Origin: Gemmataceae bacterium
GTDB taxonomy: Bacteria > Planctomycetota > Planctomycetia > Gemmatales > Gemmataceae
Direction: 5' to 3'
DNA length: 38,120 nt
NCBI GenBank assembly: GCA_028288765.1
Contig: JAQGHQ010000289.1
Location: 1-38,120, forward strand
In this document: positions 1 to 7,859 of the stretch, in pieces
Layout of the letters: the number at the start of each line of letters is the position of its first letter
Position numbering within the stretch: the first letter of the stretch is position 1
Position numbers and translations under genes: made by a program
The notes under the pieces: generated by a model
What the model was told of the DNA's origin: nothing
The model's database searches: none
The model's input: the letters and a program-made list of their open reading frames with translations, nothing else

Positions 1-1
1 C

Positions 2-664
2 ACCCTCGACGACGAGTACGTCGAGCGGGCCTGCCCGGACCGGGCCGACTGGTACACGGCCACCGACTCCGACGAGATCTGCGTCCTCGAATTCTCCGAC
101 CGCGACCACAAACGCGGCATGCTCGCCCACGCCCCGGTGCTTAGCGACCCGGACGTCATCCGGTTCGTGGCCGAGAGCACCACCCCGACCCACCGGCTCC
201 ACGTCCGACGCCACATCCGGTTCCACACCCGCGACGTCGTCCCCGCCGAGTGGGGCGAGGTCACGGTCCGGTCGGACCGGCTGGTGAAGCGGTACCTGCA
301 CCTGTTCGAGACCCGCCTGGCCGGGCAAGCACTGACCGGCCCGTTCCAGGAGGAAGTCGAACGGTGGCTCAACCCCGGGGCCGGGACGCCTCTCGGCGGG
401 GATTCGGCCGCCGTCCGGGCCGTCCGCTGGCTGGCCCGGCCAGCGTACAGGTTTCTGCACTACCCCCTCTACCGGTACGCGGGCCGGCTCAATGCCGAGC
501 TCATCCACCTGCGGACCCTGCTCCACCTGACCCGGGTCCAACTCGCAGCCGCGACGAAGCGGTTGGAGCTGGTGGAACAGACCCAGGCCGATGAGGACGC
601 GGCGGGTTACAGCCCCCGGGGGACCGGCCACCTGTCGAACGGGATGGCCAAAAAAGTCGGTTGA
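2..664 (+). CDS. C-terminal part of an unknown protein, cut by the window edge
   Basis: An open frame enters from the left edge in phase 2 and runs to a TGA at 662-664, giving about 220 residues without a start. The reading is rich in Arg, Asp and Leu and has no membrane segment. The stretch around 119-330 is acidic/basic mixed and contains HRLHVRRHIRFHTRD. The last 80 residues are helical and Leu/Ala-rich (RLNAELIHLRTLLHLTRVQL), possibly a coiled coil. I do not recognise the family. A glycosyltransferase or methyltransferase tail is possible in this genomic setting but nothing in the visible part shows it. Codon usage with strong G/C in third positions supports real coding. The ATG at 119 is internal, because coding quality continues upstream of it. 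Confidence 0.6.
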   Translation, partial: TLDDEYVERACPDRADWYTATDSDEICVLEFSDRDHKRGMLAHAPVLSDPDVIRFVAESTTPTHRLHVRRHIRFHTRDVVPAEWGEVTVRSDRLVKRYLHLFETRLAGQALTGPFQEEVERWLNPGAGTPLGGDSAAVRAVRWLARPAYRFLHYPLYRYAGRLNAELIHLRTLLHLTRVQLAAATKRLELVEQTQADEDAAGYSPRGTGHLSNGMAKKVG

Positions 665-1133
665 TAACTTGGCCGAATGAAATCAACAGGCCATCAAATC
701 CCTGCGGCCGCAACTGCACGCCGGGGGATTCGGCGGTCGGGATCGGACGGCCGACTGCCGCACCCGCGCACGTCTCCACAAAGCGGAAGAACACGGGCAC
801 GCCGTTAAGCCGATGCGGATCGCCCAATCATAATCCATCTCAACCCGCGAACGAGCCCCGGCGTGCGTGTTCACGACTCTCGGGGATTGATTCCCGCTGG
901 GCGCGTCCGCACGGATGGGTCCAAGGAGAATAGAACCTGCGAACGCCATAACCAGCAGAGAGCATTTGAGCCCGAGTGAACGGTCCGAGCGAGGGTGGCC
1001 GGTCCGGATAAGGCTGCCACCCACGTATACTCTGCGCGGTCAGGAATCAGACATCGCTCCCTGGATCCCACGCCATGCGTGGTCAGAGACGATCCGAGTA
1101 TTGACAGGATAAACGGGATCGGGTGGTGCCCTG
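665..1133. other. Intergenic region without a supported gene
   Basis: About 470 bases between the end of the first gene and the stop of the HTH gene on the other strand. Short open frames exist on both strands, but none has a convincing ribosome site plus codon bias. On the minus strand, near 900-980, one frame reads like a short hydrophobic leader (LLVMAFAGSILLG) without a good start or a recognisable continuation. I see no tRNA, terminator hairpin or tandem repeat. Confidence 0.5.
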
Positions 1134-2072
1134 CTAATGTTGCACACCCTCGATTATCCAGCGAAATCCGAGAGGTGTTCGGACCCGTCTCGCTGGACGC
1201 GACACCGGCTCTGCTTCCCTCGTGCCCACGCGGGGCGAGGGCACGAGGGGGAGGGGAGCACCGGGGGGAAGGTGGGGTGGCGACCGAGACGGGTCGGTCT
1301 TCTCCTCTTGCGTCGCGGGGGCCGGACCACCCGGCCGGGATCCGGTCGCCCGGTCCGTCCGACGGTCGGTCGGGGTGACCGCGGCACGCGCCCTTTCCGA
1401 CCGCTCTCCGACCGACCCAGGGCCGGGGATCCGGTCGTGGCAGGATTTGTCAGTGTTTGGCAGCCCCAGGGCCGGTTTTTCCTCCTCCGGTGCCCGCCTC
1501 CCCACCCCCGGCTCGGCCCCGGGGGCGGGAGGGGTCCGCGGACCTCCCGGCCCGGGCCCGCCCGACGGCGGAGGCGGACCTCCCACCGCGGGCTCCTGGT
1601 TCGTCGGGTGGTCGGGCGGCCGCCCCGCCTCCGGGCCGTCGCCGGGCCCCGGGTCGTCCTCGTCCGGGTCGTCCTCCGGGGGTGGCGGGTACTCCCCGAA
1701 CCGGGCCTTGTGCTTGGTGATCCGCTCCAGGGCGGTCACCCGGTCCTCGAGCTCGACCTGGTCCCGCATCTTGAGGGTCAGGTCGACCACCGCCTTGGCG
1801 GCCTTGAACCCGACGTGCGGGTTCGGGTGCCGGACCAACTGGGTCAGCTTGTAGCAGGCGTCGGTGAGCCCGGTGGTGAGCATCCCGTAGCCCGGGGACA
1901 GGGCGGCCGCCTGGGTCGCGCTGAGGCGGTCCCGGAAGGTCGGGTTATTGAGCCGGCGGAAGACGGTCCGCTCGCTGACGTGGGCGACCCGGGCGGCGTC
2001 GGGGATGGTGTCCCCGTAGGCGAGGCGGCGGATCAGGACCTCGTCCGCGTACTCCTTGCTCGGGGTGGGCAT
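1134..2072 (-). CDS. Helix-turn-helix protein with long Pro/Gly-rich tail
   Basis: The predicted product has 312 residues. Residues 8-50 form a likely homeodomain-like HTH: a short helix, then DTIPDAARVAHVSERTVFRR, where the recognition helix would be SERTVFRRL. Residues 60-120 look helical and may mediate oligomerisation (LTLKMRDQVELEDRVTALER). From about residue 128 the protein becomes low-complexity Pro/Gly/Asp and Arg. The start ATG at 2072 is preceded by GGAGG a few bases upstream and lies about 65 bases below a good promoter. The role is probably DNA binding; the target is unknown. The C-terminal 130 residues have composition unlike a fold and may be frame drift after loss of an earlier stop, so the true end is uncertain. 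A transposase-derived HTH protein is an alternative. Confidence 0.65.
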   Translation of the reverse strand: MPTPSKEYADEVLIRRLAYGDTIPDAARVAHVSERTVFRRLNNPTFRDRLSATQAAALSPGYGMLTTGLTDACYKLTQLVRHPNPHVGFKAAKAVVDLTLKMRDQVELEDRVTALERITKHKARFGEYPPPPEDDPDEDDPGPGDGPEAGRPPDHPTNQEPAVGGPPPPSGGPGPGGPRTPPAPGAEPGVGRRAPEEEKPALGLPNTDKSCHDRIPGPGSVGERSERARAAVTPTDRRTDRATGSRPGGPAPATQEEKTDPSRSPPHLPPGAPLPLVPSPRVGTREAEPVSRPARRVRTPLGFRWIIEGVQH

Positions 2073-2142
2073 GGGGCCCTCCGGGTGGCGGGGGTGTCGG
2101 GCGCGGCCGGGGGCCGGCCGGAGAACCGGCCAAACAAGATGC

Positions 2143-2171
2143 ATAGTAGTGCAAGGCCATTTGTAGTGCAA
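2143..2171 (-). promoter_or_regulatory. Sigma70-type promoter overlapped by a direct repeat
   Basis: On the minus strand TTGCAC (2171-2166) and TACTAT (2148-2143) are separated by exactly 17 bases, upstream of the HTH gene. The 9-mer TTGCACTAC occurs twice, at 2171-2163 and 2154-2146, 17 bases apart, so one copy covers the -35 box and the other overlaps the -10 box. This arrangement suits an operator for a dimeric regulator, possibly the HTH protein itself; that link is inference. Confidence 0.5.
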
Positions 2172-2377
2172 TACAGAGATGCGGAGAATTTCTCGCCCGG
2201 GGGTGTGGGCCGCTCGCCCCGCGGGCGGACCACACGGAAACCCCTGGGTGGCGGGCGATCGAGGTCGAACACCTCGCTCTCGGCTGCTCCCGGGATAACG
2301 GGCTGTCGACGCCGGGATGCGGGGGGAGCGATTGTCGCGTCGAGCGAGACGTCTCGCTTCCCGCCCGCAATTTCGAT

Positions 2378-2884
2378 TTACGTCATCAGGTCGTTGATTG
2401 CCGCACGGATGAGTTTGAGAAACGTTCGGCCGGCAGGGATGACAAGAAGTTGTGCGGGGTGGAAAGACCAGTCGAGTGGGACGTGCAGCTCCCCGCCGGC
2501 GTCTTCCCACGGATACTCACAGTTGTCAGGGCGGGTCCCGCCACGTTTGACCGCGGGAGCGAGCACCTCAACTTCTTGCGCGAGATGCTTGGCATGGCGA
2601 AGAACCCATTTCGCCTGGGGCCCGGTAAGGTTCAACGAGACCGCCGTCTGGCGAAGTACGACCGGAAGGCTCCCGGCGACGTAGGCGTGACTGGTCTGCA
2701 GGGCAGACGGGTCCGTACCCTCGCCGCAGAGGTGAGCCTTCACCAGTTTCTCGCAGGCCATCTGCAAGAACTGGAGCTTGTGACAGACCTCGACCGCGGG
2801 TTCAGGTTCCAGTGCCTGGAACGTCTTGAAGTCGGCATCCGCCTGCCGGGCGTAGCCGTGCGACCACTGGGCGCTGGTCGCCAT
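2378..2884 (-). CDS. HEPN-like protein, downstream partner of a coupled pair
   Basis: A 168-residue, mostly helical soluble protein. The N-terminal helix (YARQADADFKTFQAL) followed by CHKLQFLQMACEKLVKAHL resembles the first two helices of HEPN domains, where a Q-x-A-x-EK-x-x-K pattern is typical. RHAKHLA near residue 116 might supply the Arg/His positions seen in HEPN nucleases, but a clean R-x4-6-H motif is not obvious. The ATG (2884-2882) shares its A with the TGA of the preceding gene, so the two are translationally coupled. HEPN proteins are often toxins paired with an antitoxin or nucleotidyltransferase. Here the partner is not a nucleotidyltransferase. Family assignment is tentative; a role as a nucleic-acid-binding or toxin component is inference. 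Confidence 0.55.
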   Translation of the reverse strand: MATSAQWSHGYARQADADFKTFQALEPEPAVEVCHKLQFLQMACEKLVKAHLCGEGTDPSALQTSHAYVAGSLPVVLRQTAVSLNLTGPQAKWVLRHAKHLAQEVEVLAPAVKRGGTRPDNCEYPWEDAGGELHVPLDWSFHPAQLLVIPAGRTFLKLIRAAINDLMT

Positions 2885-3228
2885 CAAATGAGATCCACCC
2901 CGAGGACGGAAGATTTCGGCAGTTCCTCGCCGATTTTCCAACCAGCCGGAAGTTTCAGTTCGTCTGCCTTGATCTTCTCGAACTCAGCGGGCGTCACCTC
3001 GACGATGACCGACGGGTACGGGATACCGCTGGCGGGGGCGGGGCCGAAGTTCAGCGGCATGACCCCGGACGGTACGGTGGTCGTGTTCACTTCCAGCAAC
3101 TTGATCGGCTCGGCTTCGCTGACCTCAACCTCGGCCGACCCTTTGATGCGGAAGATCCGCGTCAGCCCGTCCTCAACTTGGTAGTGCTTCCTGGCCAGGT
3201 TCCTCGCGGCTTCGTCCTTGGACGACAT
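2884..3228 (-). CDS. Small unknown protein coupled to the HEPN-like gene
   Basis: A 114-residue protein starting MSSKDEAARNLARKHY. An N-terminal helical segment is followed by beta-rich sequence (GLTRIFRIKG, then EVEVSEAEPIKLLEVN) and a second segment, SVIVEVTPAEFEKIKADELK. I do not recognise the family. The start at 3228 is preceded on the minus strand by AGGAAGG, a good ribosome site. Its stop overlaps the start of the downstream HEPN-like gene in a TGATG arrangement. The size, order and coupling are those of an antitoxin or accessory subunit in a two-gene module, but no known antitoxin motif is visible. Confidence 0.6.
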   Translation of the reverse strand: MSSKDEAARNLARKHYQVEDGLTRIFRIKGSAEVEVSEAEPIKLLEVNTTTVPSGVMPLNFGPAPASGIPYPSVIVEVTPAEFEKIKADELKLPAGWKIGEELPKSSVLGVDLI

Positions 3229-3429
3229 GGTGTTCCTTCCTCTCGGTCCGGATCGAGTCCCGGCCGGCACTCGCGGTGTCGCTCCGAAATAGATTTATAC
3301 ACGATGCTTCGGCCGGGCGTCATCAAGGGCTCGGCGGAGAGCAGTGGGACGTCACCCGTTCATAGTAAGGTGTTCGGCAGGAGTAAAGCGACCCGCAGAA
3401 TGACGAAGACACGGGGGCCGAGGCGTCTT

Positions 3430-3489
3430 GTAGGGCACGCACCGCGTGCCGTTTCGCTAACAAACCCCGGCACGCAGTGCGTGCCCTAC
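3430..3489. repeat. Palindromic intergenic repeat
   Basis: Two 21-base arms, 3430-3450 and 3469-3489, are reverse complements with one mismatch, separated by 18 bases. The outer end reads GTAGGGCACGC. It can form a strong hairpin in DNA or RNA. It sits in the 414-base gap (3229-3642) between the coupled pair and the glycosyltransferase, where I see no supported gene. Flanking minus-strand sequence (about 3490-3600) has a readable fragment, RADVVARMAALLGKQQEK, which may be a remnant of an older gene. The repeat resembles dispersed REP-like palindromes common in planctomycetes. Confidence 0.75.
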
Positions 3490-3642
3490 GAAGCGGGTAG
3501 ATCTTCTCCTGCTGCTTGCCTAACAGTGCCGCCATCCGAGCGACAACGTCGGCTCGGATTCGTCTTTTGGGCTCAGTCGTGTAGTTTGGGATGATCGACC
3601 GAGTCGACGAGCTGATCCCTCGGTGAAGGCGGTCGGGCCGCC

Positions 3643-4665
3643 TCACGCCTTCCAGAACCGCACCAGCTCGTGCCGCATGAAGTGCCACAGCCCGCGGGCG
3701 GCGAGCCAGCTCTTCGTCGCCTTGGCCCGGCGGCCGGTCGCGTACCGCACCGCCCCCTGCACCATCTTCATCACGCACTGCACCGGGGCGTCCACCGTCA
3801 CCAACGTCTTGTAGACCGCCAGCGCGGCCGGGCTCGCCCCCGCCTTCCGGAAGTACCGCACGTACCCGATCGCCACGTTCGGGGCCGCGAACCCGATGTT
3901 CTTCCGGCTCGACACCCGGCCGTAATGCACCACCTCCACGCTGCCCACGTACACCAGCGGCCGCCGCTGGCCGACCTGCGTCGACAGGTCAATGTCCTCG
4001 CCCCCGAACCGGTACTGTTCGTCCCACCGCCCGCTGTCCTCGAACACCGCGCGGGGCAGGAACACCGCCGCCCCCATCAGCACCTCGACCGGCCGCACCC
4101 CGTTCGGGTCGAACGAGTCCCGGCGGTACTCGTAGTACGCCCGGCGGAACAGCCCGGTCCACCGCAGGAGACTCACCCGGTGGAGCAGGGCTGCGAGCGT
4201 CGGCCGGCGGCGGTACGAGATCTGGAACGCCCCGTCCGACCCTCGTAGCCGCGGCCCCACCATCCCGACCGACGGGTTCGCCTCCGCGAAGTCGAGGAAC
4301 TGTCGCAGCGTGTTCGGCGGGACCACCGTGTCGTTGTTCAGGAAAAACAGATACCGCCCGCGGGCCAGGGTCGCGGCCTGGTTGTTCGCGATCGAGAACC
4401 CGCGGTTCTCCGCGTTCCGGACCAGTGCGACCTGCGGGAACTCGGCCGCGACCATCTCCGCCGCCCCGTCGGACGAGGCGTTGTCCACCACCACCACCTC
4501 GAACGGCACCCCCTGGTCGTGGTGGAACAGCGACTCCAGGCACCGGCGGAGCAGCCCGACGCAGTTCCAGTTCGCGATGCAAACGGAGACGGCAGGGGCG
4601 GTCGCGTCTAACTTCTGGGTCGGCAACAGGGCGGTGTCGGTCGGTGTGGGCAGAACCTGCGGCAT
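3643..4665 (-). CDS. Family 2 glycosyltransferase
   Basis: A 340-residue GT-A fold transferase that would move a sugar from a nucleotide donor to a glycan or lipid acceptor on the cytoplasmic side. Visible GT2 signatures: VSVCIANWN (27-34) opening the Rossmann-like half, VVVVDNASSDG (57-67), ENRGFSIANNQ (86-96), FFLNNDT (107-113; the NDT takes the DXD metal/nucleotide position), and GGEDIDLS (221-228), the ED motif carrying the probable catalytic base. The arrangement fits rhamnosyltransferase-like (WbbL-type) enzymes. No clear membrane helix is present. I chose ATG 4665 because AGGAAG lies eight bases upstream and the upstream extension has no family similarity. The gene stands alone, so acceptor and pathway cannot be inferred. 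Confidence 0.88.
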   Translation of the reverse strand: MPQVLPTPTDTALLPTQKLDATAPAVSVCIANWNCVGLLRRCLESLFHHDQGVPFEVVVVDNASSDGAAEMVAAEFPQVALVRNAENRGFSIANNQAATLARGRYLFFLNNDTVVPPNTLRQFLDFAEANPSVGMVGPRLRGSDGAFQISYRRRPTLAALLHRVSLLRWTGLFRRAYYEYRRDSFDPNGVRPVEVLMGAAVFLPRAVFEDSGRWDEQYRFGGEDIDLSTQVGQRRPLVYVGSVEVVHYGRVSSRKNIGFAAPNVAIGYVRYFRKAGASPAALAVYKTLVTVDAPVQCVMKMVQGAVRYATGRRAKATKSWLAARGLWHFMRHELVRFWKA

Positions 4666-4931
4666 AACGGCTTCCTGCGGTGCCCGCTCGGGAGGGATCG
4701 GGCCGGTCGATTCCGTTCGACACTGGCGGGACACTGGCGGGACCGGGCCCCGCCAGAAGATGCGTATTTACCACCTTCCCGCAACGGGTGTCAATTGCGA
4801 CGCCGCCGCGGTCGGCACGAGCTTCCCCTGGGACCGCAATCGTCCCGGCCACTCTTCGACGGGCCACCGGCTGAGCCTCTCGCGATCTCGGCGGCAAGAA
4901 GCGGCCGGGATGGCCGCGGTCCCGGGGGAGA

Positions 4932-5378
4932 TCAGCTGGTCGGCACCTCGACCGCGAGCTCGAAAAAGTGCTCTTTCCCCGACACGACCTCGCGGACCAC
5001 TGTCGACCGATCCGGCCGCCGCAACTGCAAGGGGAATCCGGGCTTCCCGTCCCGCAAGGCCGCGCCCGCCGAGGGCGGCGGGGCGATCGCCACTCGATAC
5101 CACCCGGGCGGGACGCTCGGCCCGCCGTCCAACACCAGCTGGAAAGTGCCGTCCGGTCCGGTTTCCCCACGGACCGGCTTCCCGCTCGACCCGTGGTCCG
5201 GGTCGGGGGCGAACACGACCAGCCCGCCGGCCACCGGCTGCCCCTGGAATGTGACCCGGCCGCGGACCGTGGTCGGCCCGGCCGGAGTGGACGAGCTGCA
5301 CCCCCCGGGTAGGGATACGAGCGCCACCCCGACAGCAAGGGAACCGAATGCGACCAGCAGTCGGACGAGGACCTGCAT
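4932..5378 (-). CDS. Lipoprotein with a transthyretin-like domain
   Basis: A 148-residue secreted lipoprotein. Residues 1-27 are a signal peptide ending in a lipobox (SLPGGC), with the acylated Cys at 27. The mature part begins with a Ser/Pro spacer, then VRGRVTFQGQPVAGGLVVFAP, the opening strands typical of the small carboxypeptidase-regulatory/transthyretin-like beta sandwich very common in planctomycetes. GWYRVAI near the middle is the conserved G-x-Y-x-V strand. Such proteins are held in the cell envelope; their ligands are not known. It is probably a single gene on the minus strand. A comparable protein lies at 14795-15196. Confidence 0.8.
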   Translation of the reverse strand: MQVLVRLLVAFGSLAVGVALVSLPGGCSSSTPAGPTTVRGRVTFQGQPVAGGLVVFAPDPDHGSSGKPVRGETGPDGTFQLVLDGGPSVPPGWYRVAIAPPPSAGAALRDGKPGFPLQLRRPDRSTVVREVVSGKEHFFELAVEVPTS

Positions 5379-6096
5379 GGCGAGCCACCCTGGACGGAGA
5401 ACCTATCGACCCACCTCCTACAATCGGCGGACCCGGCCCGACCGGTTCAACCGAACCTGTTCCCGGCGATCCAAGGCCCCATTTCGGTGGCGTCAGACCA
5501 TTACTGCACGAAGAAATCGAGGTAGGGCAAAGGGTTAGGCATGTCGTAGTTGATGGCCACCCGAACGCTCTGACCTACCTCCCGGTGGTGGAAAAACACG
5601 AGATGGAAGAGGTTTCGACAGGATAACACGATCGAGCCCGATTCCAAATCGCGATCCGGGTTCATCCTGATCATCTTGTCCCGATGGCGGTTCCGCTCCT
5701 CGGGCCTGTGCATGGCTGGTTGTTCGCACACGGGGGACCGGCGGAGCTCATCACCCAGAGAGCGGTAGCAGTTGTGACTCGGCTATCCCCGGTCGGGCTG
5801 ACGACCGGGTAGTCCATTTCCCCCCAAATCGGTCCGGTTGCGCACGCCCCAAGAACACTTCCAGAACCCCCGAACCATACACGCCTTCCGGCAAGATGAC
5901 CGAGGTGATTAGTTAAGATTGGTTAAGATTTGCGGGGTTCCGACCGGCGCGCGTCCTCCTGGACGACTCAACCCGGCAGTGGTTAACTCTCGTTAACTCG
6001 CTAACTATACATTTGTACAGATATAGTCTCGCGACCTCCAAGCGGCAGGACGCATGCCGTGAACTTGTCTACCGAGTTGAGCTAGTTACACTTGAA
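5379..6096. other. Long intergenic region with AT-rich leader and possible gene remnant
   Basis: About 700 bases without a convincing gene. A 76-residue minus-strand frame (5501-5731), ending in NYDMPNPLPYLDFFVQ, reads somewhat protein-like but has no ribosome site and no family I recognise; it may be a decayed fragment. From about 5900 the composition turns AT-rich for this genome, with repeated GTTAA words (GTTAAGATT twice near 5913-5930, GTTAACTC twice near 5981-5999). This marks the upstream control region of the ArsR gene. Confidence 0.4.
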
Positions 6097-6116
6097 ATAT
6101 TCCCATAATGGAATAT
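6097..6116. promoter_or_regulatory. 20-bp inverted repeat, likely ArsR-family operator
   Basis: ATATTCC (6097-6103) and GGAATAT (6110-6116) are perfect inverted arms around a 6-base spacer CATAAT. The site lies directly in front of the ArsR-type gene, whose proteins bind AT-rich palindromes and are usually autorepressors. An ATG at 6108 falls inside the palindrome, which argues for the start at 6126. TTGAAA (6092-6097) and TATGTT (6114-6119), 16 bases apart, could be the promoter; transcription would then begin almost at the start codon. Confidence 0.5.
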
Positions 6117-6125
6117 GTTACTCGC

Positions 6126-6479
6126 ATGGCACGCTCGGCAACAACTTCGGACGCCTTCAACGCGGTCGCGGAACCACAGCGACGCCGGATCCTCAACCTG
6201 CTCACTCAAGGCGAGCGGTCGGTGAACGACGTCGCCGGGTCCCTCTGTCTCAAGCAGCCTCAAGCCTCCAAGCACTTGCGGGTGTTGAAAGAGGTCGGCC
6301 TCGTCAGTGTGCGAGGCTCGGGGCAGCAGCGGCTGTACAAGCTGAACGGCGAAGGCCTCAAGCCCATCCACGATTGGGTCAAGACATTCGAACGGTTCTG
6401 GAATGAGAGCTTCGATCGCCTGGCCGATTACCTCAACGAGCTACAAACCCGGGAACAGTCGAATGAGCACAAAGAATGA
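6126..6479 (+). CDS. ArsR/SmtB-family transcriptional regulator
   Basis: A 117-residue winged-helix repressor. DAFNAVAEPQRRRILNLL is the canonical first helix pair (A-x-P-x-R-x-x-I-L-x-x-L), followed by the recognition region SLCLKQPQASKHLRVLKEVG (about 40-60) and the wing (VSVRGSGQQRLYKLN). There is no Cys pair of the metal-sensing type, so it belongs to the non-metal subgroup that commonly sits next to AHSA1/SRPBCC genes. Its last 17 bases overlap the start of the SRPBCC gene, so the two are co-expressed. The start at 6126 (MARSATTSDAF) is preferred over 6108 because the latter lies within the operator-like palindrome. The signal it senses is unknown. Confidence 0.88.
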   Translation: MARSATTSDAFNAVAEPQRRRILNLLTQGERSVNDVAGSLCLKQPQASKHLRVLKEVGLVSVRGSGQQRLYKLNGEGLKPIHDWVKTFERFWNESFDRLADYLNELQTREQSNEHKE

Positions 6480-6945
6480 CTCCGCGGCGGACACCTCGGA
6501 CCGGGAAATCGTCATCACGCGCGTAATCGACGCGCCGCGGGACCTCGTGTTCTCGGCGTGGACCGATCCCGAGCACGTGTCGCGGTGGTGGGGGCCGCGG
6601 GGCTTTACGACCACGACGTCCAGGATGGACGTGAGCCCGGGCGGCGTCTGGCGGTTCGTCATGCACGGCCCCGACGGCCGCGACTATCAGAACAAGATCG
6701 TCTTCTCCGAGGTCGTGAAACCCGAGCGCCTCGTCTACGCCCACGGCGGGGACGACGAGGGCGAACCCGTGAACTTTCACGTGACGGTGACCTTCGAAGA
6801 CCAGGCCGGCAAGACCAAGCTCACCATGCGGAGCCTCTTCCCGTCGGCCGAGGAACGCGACCGGGTGGTCCGGGAGTACGGGGCCGTCGAGGGTGGGAAC
6901 CAGACCCTCGCCCGTCTTGCGGAGCACCTGACGAAGATGGGTTGA
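6463..6945 (+). CDS. SRPBCC / AHSA1-type protein 1
   Basis: A 160-residue START-like protein of the AHSA1 (activator of Hsp90 ATPase homologue) group. The hallmark pattern is intact: REIVITRVIDAPRDLVFSAW, then a D-P-E-H-x-x-R-W-W-G-P-R-G block (about 36-50), then DVSPGGVWRFVMHGPDG. The fold forms a deep hydrophobic cavity; bacterial members bind small hydrophobic ligands, and physiological ligands are mostly unknown. ATG 6463 lies inside the end of the ArsR gene, giving a 17-base overlap typical of this regulator-SRPBCC pair. It is 54% alike by eye to the next gene in key blocks, so the two are likely a tandem duplication. Confidence 0.88.
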   Translation: MSTKNDSAADTSDREIVITRVIDAPRDLVFSAWTDPEHVSRWWGPRGFTTTTSRMDVSPGGVWRFVMHGPDGRDYQNKIVFSEVVKPERLVYAHGGDDEGEPVNFHVTVTFEDQAGKTKLTMRSLFPSAEERDRVVREYGAVEGGNQTLARLAEHLTKMG

Positions 6946-7016
6946 CAGACGACTTGTGGATCGCGGCAAGGTGGACGAATATCCGAACGATTTCCAACAC
7001 CAACGGGTGAATAACC

Positions 7017-7508
7017 ATGGGCGAAAAAACGAGCAGCGCCCTGACGGTGACGCTGCCCTCGGATCGGGAGATCGTCTTGACGCGCATCTTCGAGGCGCCT
7101 CGCGGGCTCGTCTTCGAGGCGATGACCAGGCCCGAGCACCTCGCGCGGTGGTGGGGGCCGCGGGGGTCCAAGCTGACCGTCTGCGAAATCGACCTTCGCC
7201 CGGGAGGTGCCTGGCGCTACGTCCTTCGCGGGCCCGACGGCATCGACTACCCGTTCAAGGGCGTCTACCGGGAGATCGTGCGGCCCGAACGGATCGTCAC
7301 CACCGAATGCTTCGACAACCCGAGCATCGGGAGCCCCGAGTGGCTCGCGACGATGGTTCTGGAAGAACACGACGGCCGGACGAAGATGATGACCACCTGT
7401 CTCCACCCGTCGGTTGAGGCTCGCGACGGGCATCTCAAGTCGGGGATGGAGGGAGGGGCGGGCGAAACCCTGGACCGCCTCGAAGAGCTCCTCCGGACGA
7501 TGGCATGA
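7017..7508 (+). CDS. SRPBCC / AHSA1-type protein 2
   Basis: A 163-residue cytosolic paralogue of the preceding protein. REIVLTRIFEAPRGLVFEAM, then a P-E-H-L-A-R-W-W-G-P-R-G block and a DLRPGGAWRYVLRGPDG block, follow the same order as in the first copy. Residues 115-163 (helix GGAGETLDRLEELLRTMA) form the long C-terminal helix that closes the cavity in this fold. It begins 71 bases after the upstream stop. No strong ribosome site is visible; GGTGAATAACC precedes the ATG. It probably remains in the ArsR-controlled transcript. Confidence 0.87.
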   Translation: MGEKTSSALTVTLPSDREIVLTRIFEAPRGLVFEAMTRPEHLARWWGPRGSKLTVCEIDLRPGGAWRYVLRGPDGIDYPFKGVYREIVRPERIVTTECFDNPSIGSPEWLATMVLEEHDGRTKMMTTCLHPSVEARDGHLKSGMEGGAGETLDRLEELLRTMA

Positions 7509-7859
7509 ACGCCTCCGCACGAGCAACGGCAAACCGGTGGGGCCGGGTCCATTCGTGTAAAGAAACGAGCCCGGCTCCCTCTTCAAGTCTAGGCTTCTTC
7601 GACACTTACGAAGTGTTTTCTGAAATCGACGGCGCGCCTGTCGATCCTGCTGGCCCCCGTTCGACAAGACAGTAGTGTCGGGGCTGAGTTGGGCGAGGCA
7701 ATCCGGGGGGGGCCCTACGATCCTGGTCCAGTAGAGGCCGCCCTGCGTGGCGGCCCGAGCGACCCGAGCTTTTCAACACAACAACACCGTCTCTAAGAAG
7801 CAGTGCAAGTGCCAACGTGGGACTTAAGAACAAGCCCTATTAGTCCTGGGAGCGTTCGC
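7509..7859. other. Intergenic region, nothing recognised
   Basis: About 350 bases between the second and third SRPBCC genes. I see no supported gene, no strong hairpin with a T-tract and no tandem repeat. The break suggests that the third SRPBCC gene and those after it may be transcribed separately from the ArsR unit. Confidence 0.4.

Noticed and set aside
683-1024. Small secreted protein on the minus strand
   Set aside because: A hydrophobic leader-like stretch is readable but has no ribosome site, no start in a suitable place and no recognisable continuation.
3323-3778. 151-codon minus-strand gene upstream of the coupled pair
   Set aside because: It crosses the palindrome at 3430-3489 and overlaps the glycosyltransferase end; only about 30 codons look protein-like, so it is at most a remnant.
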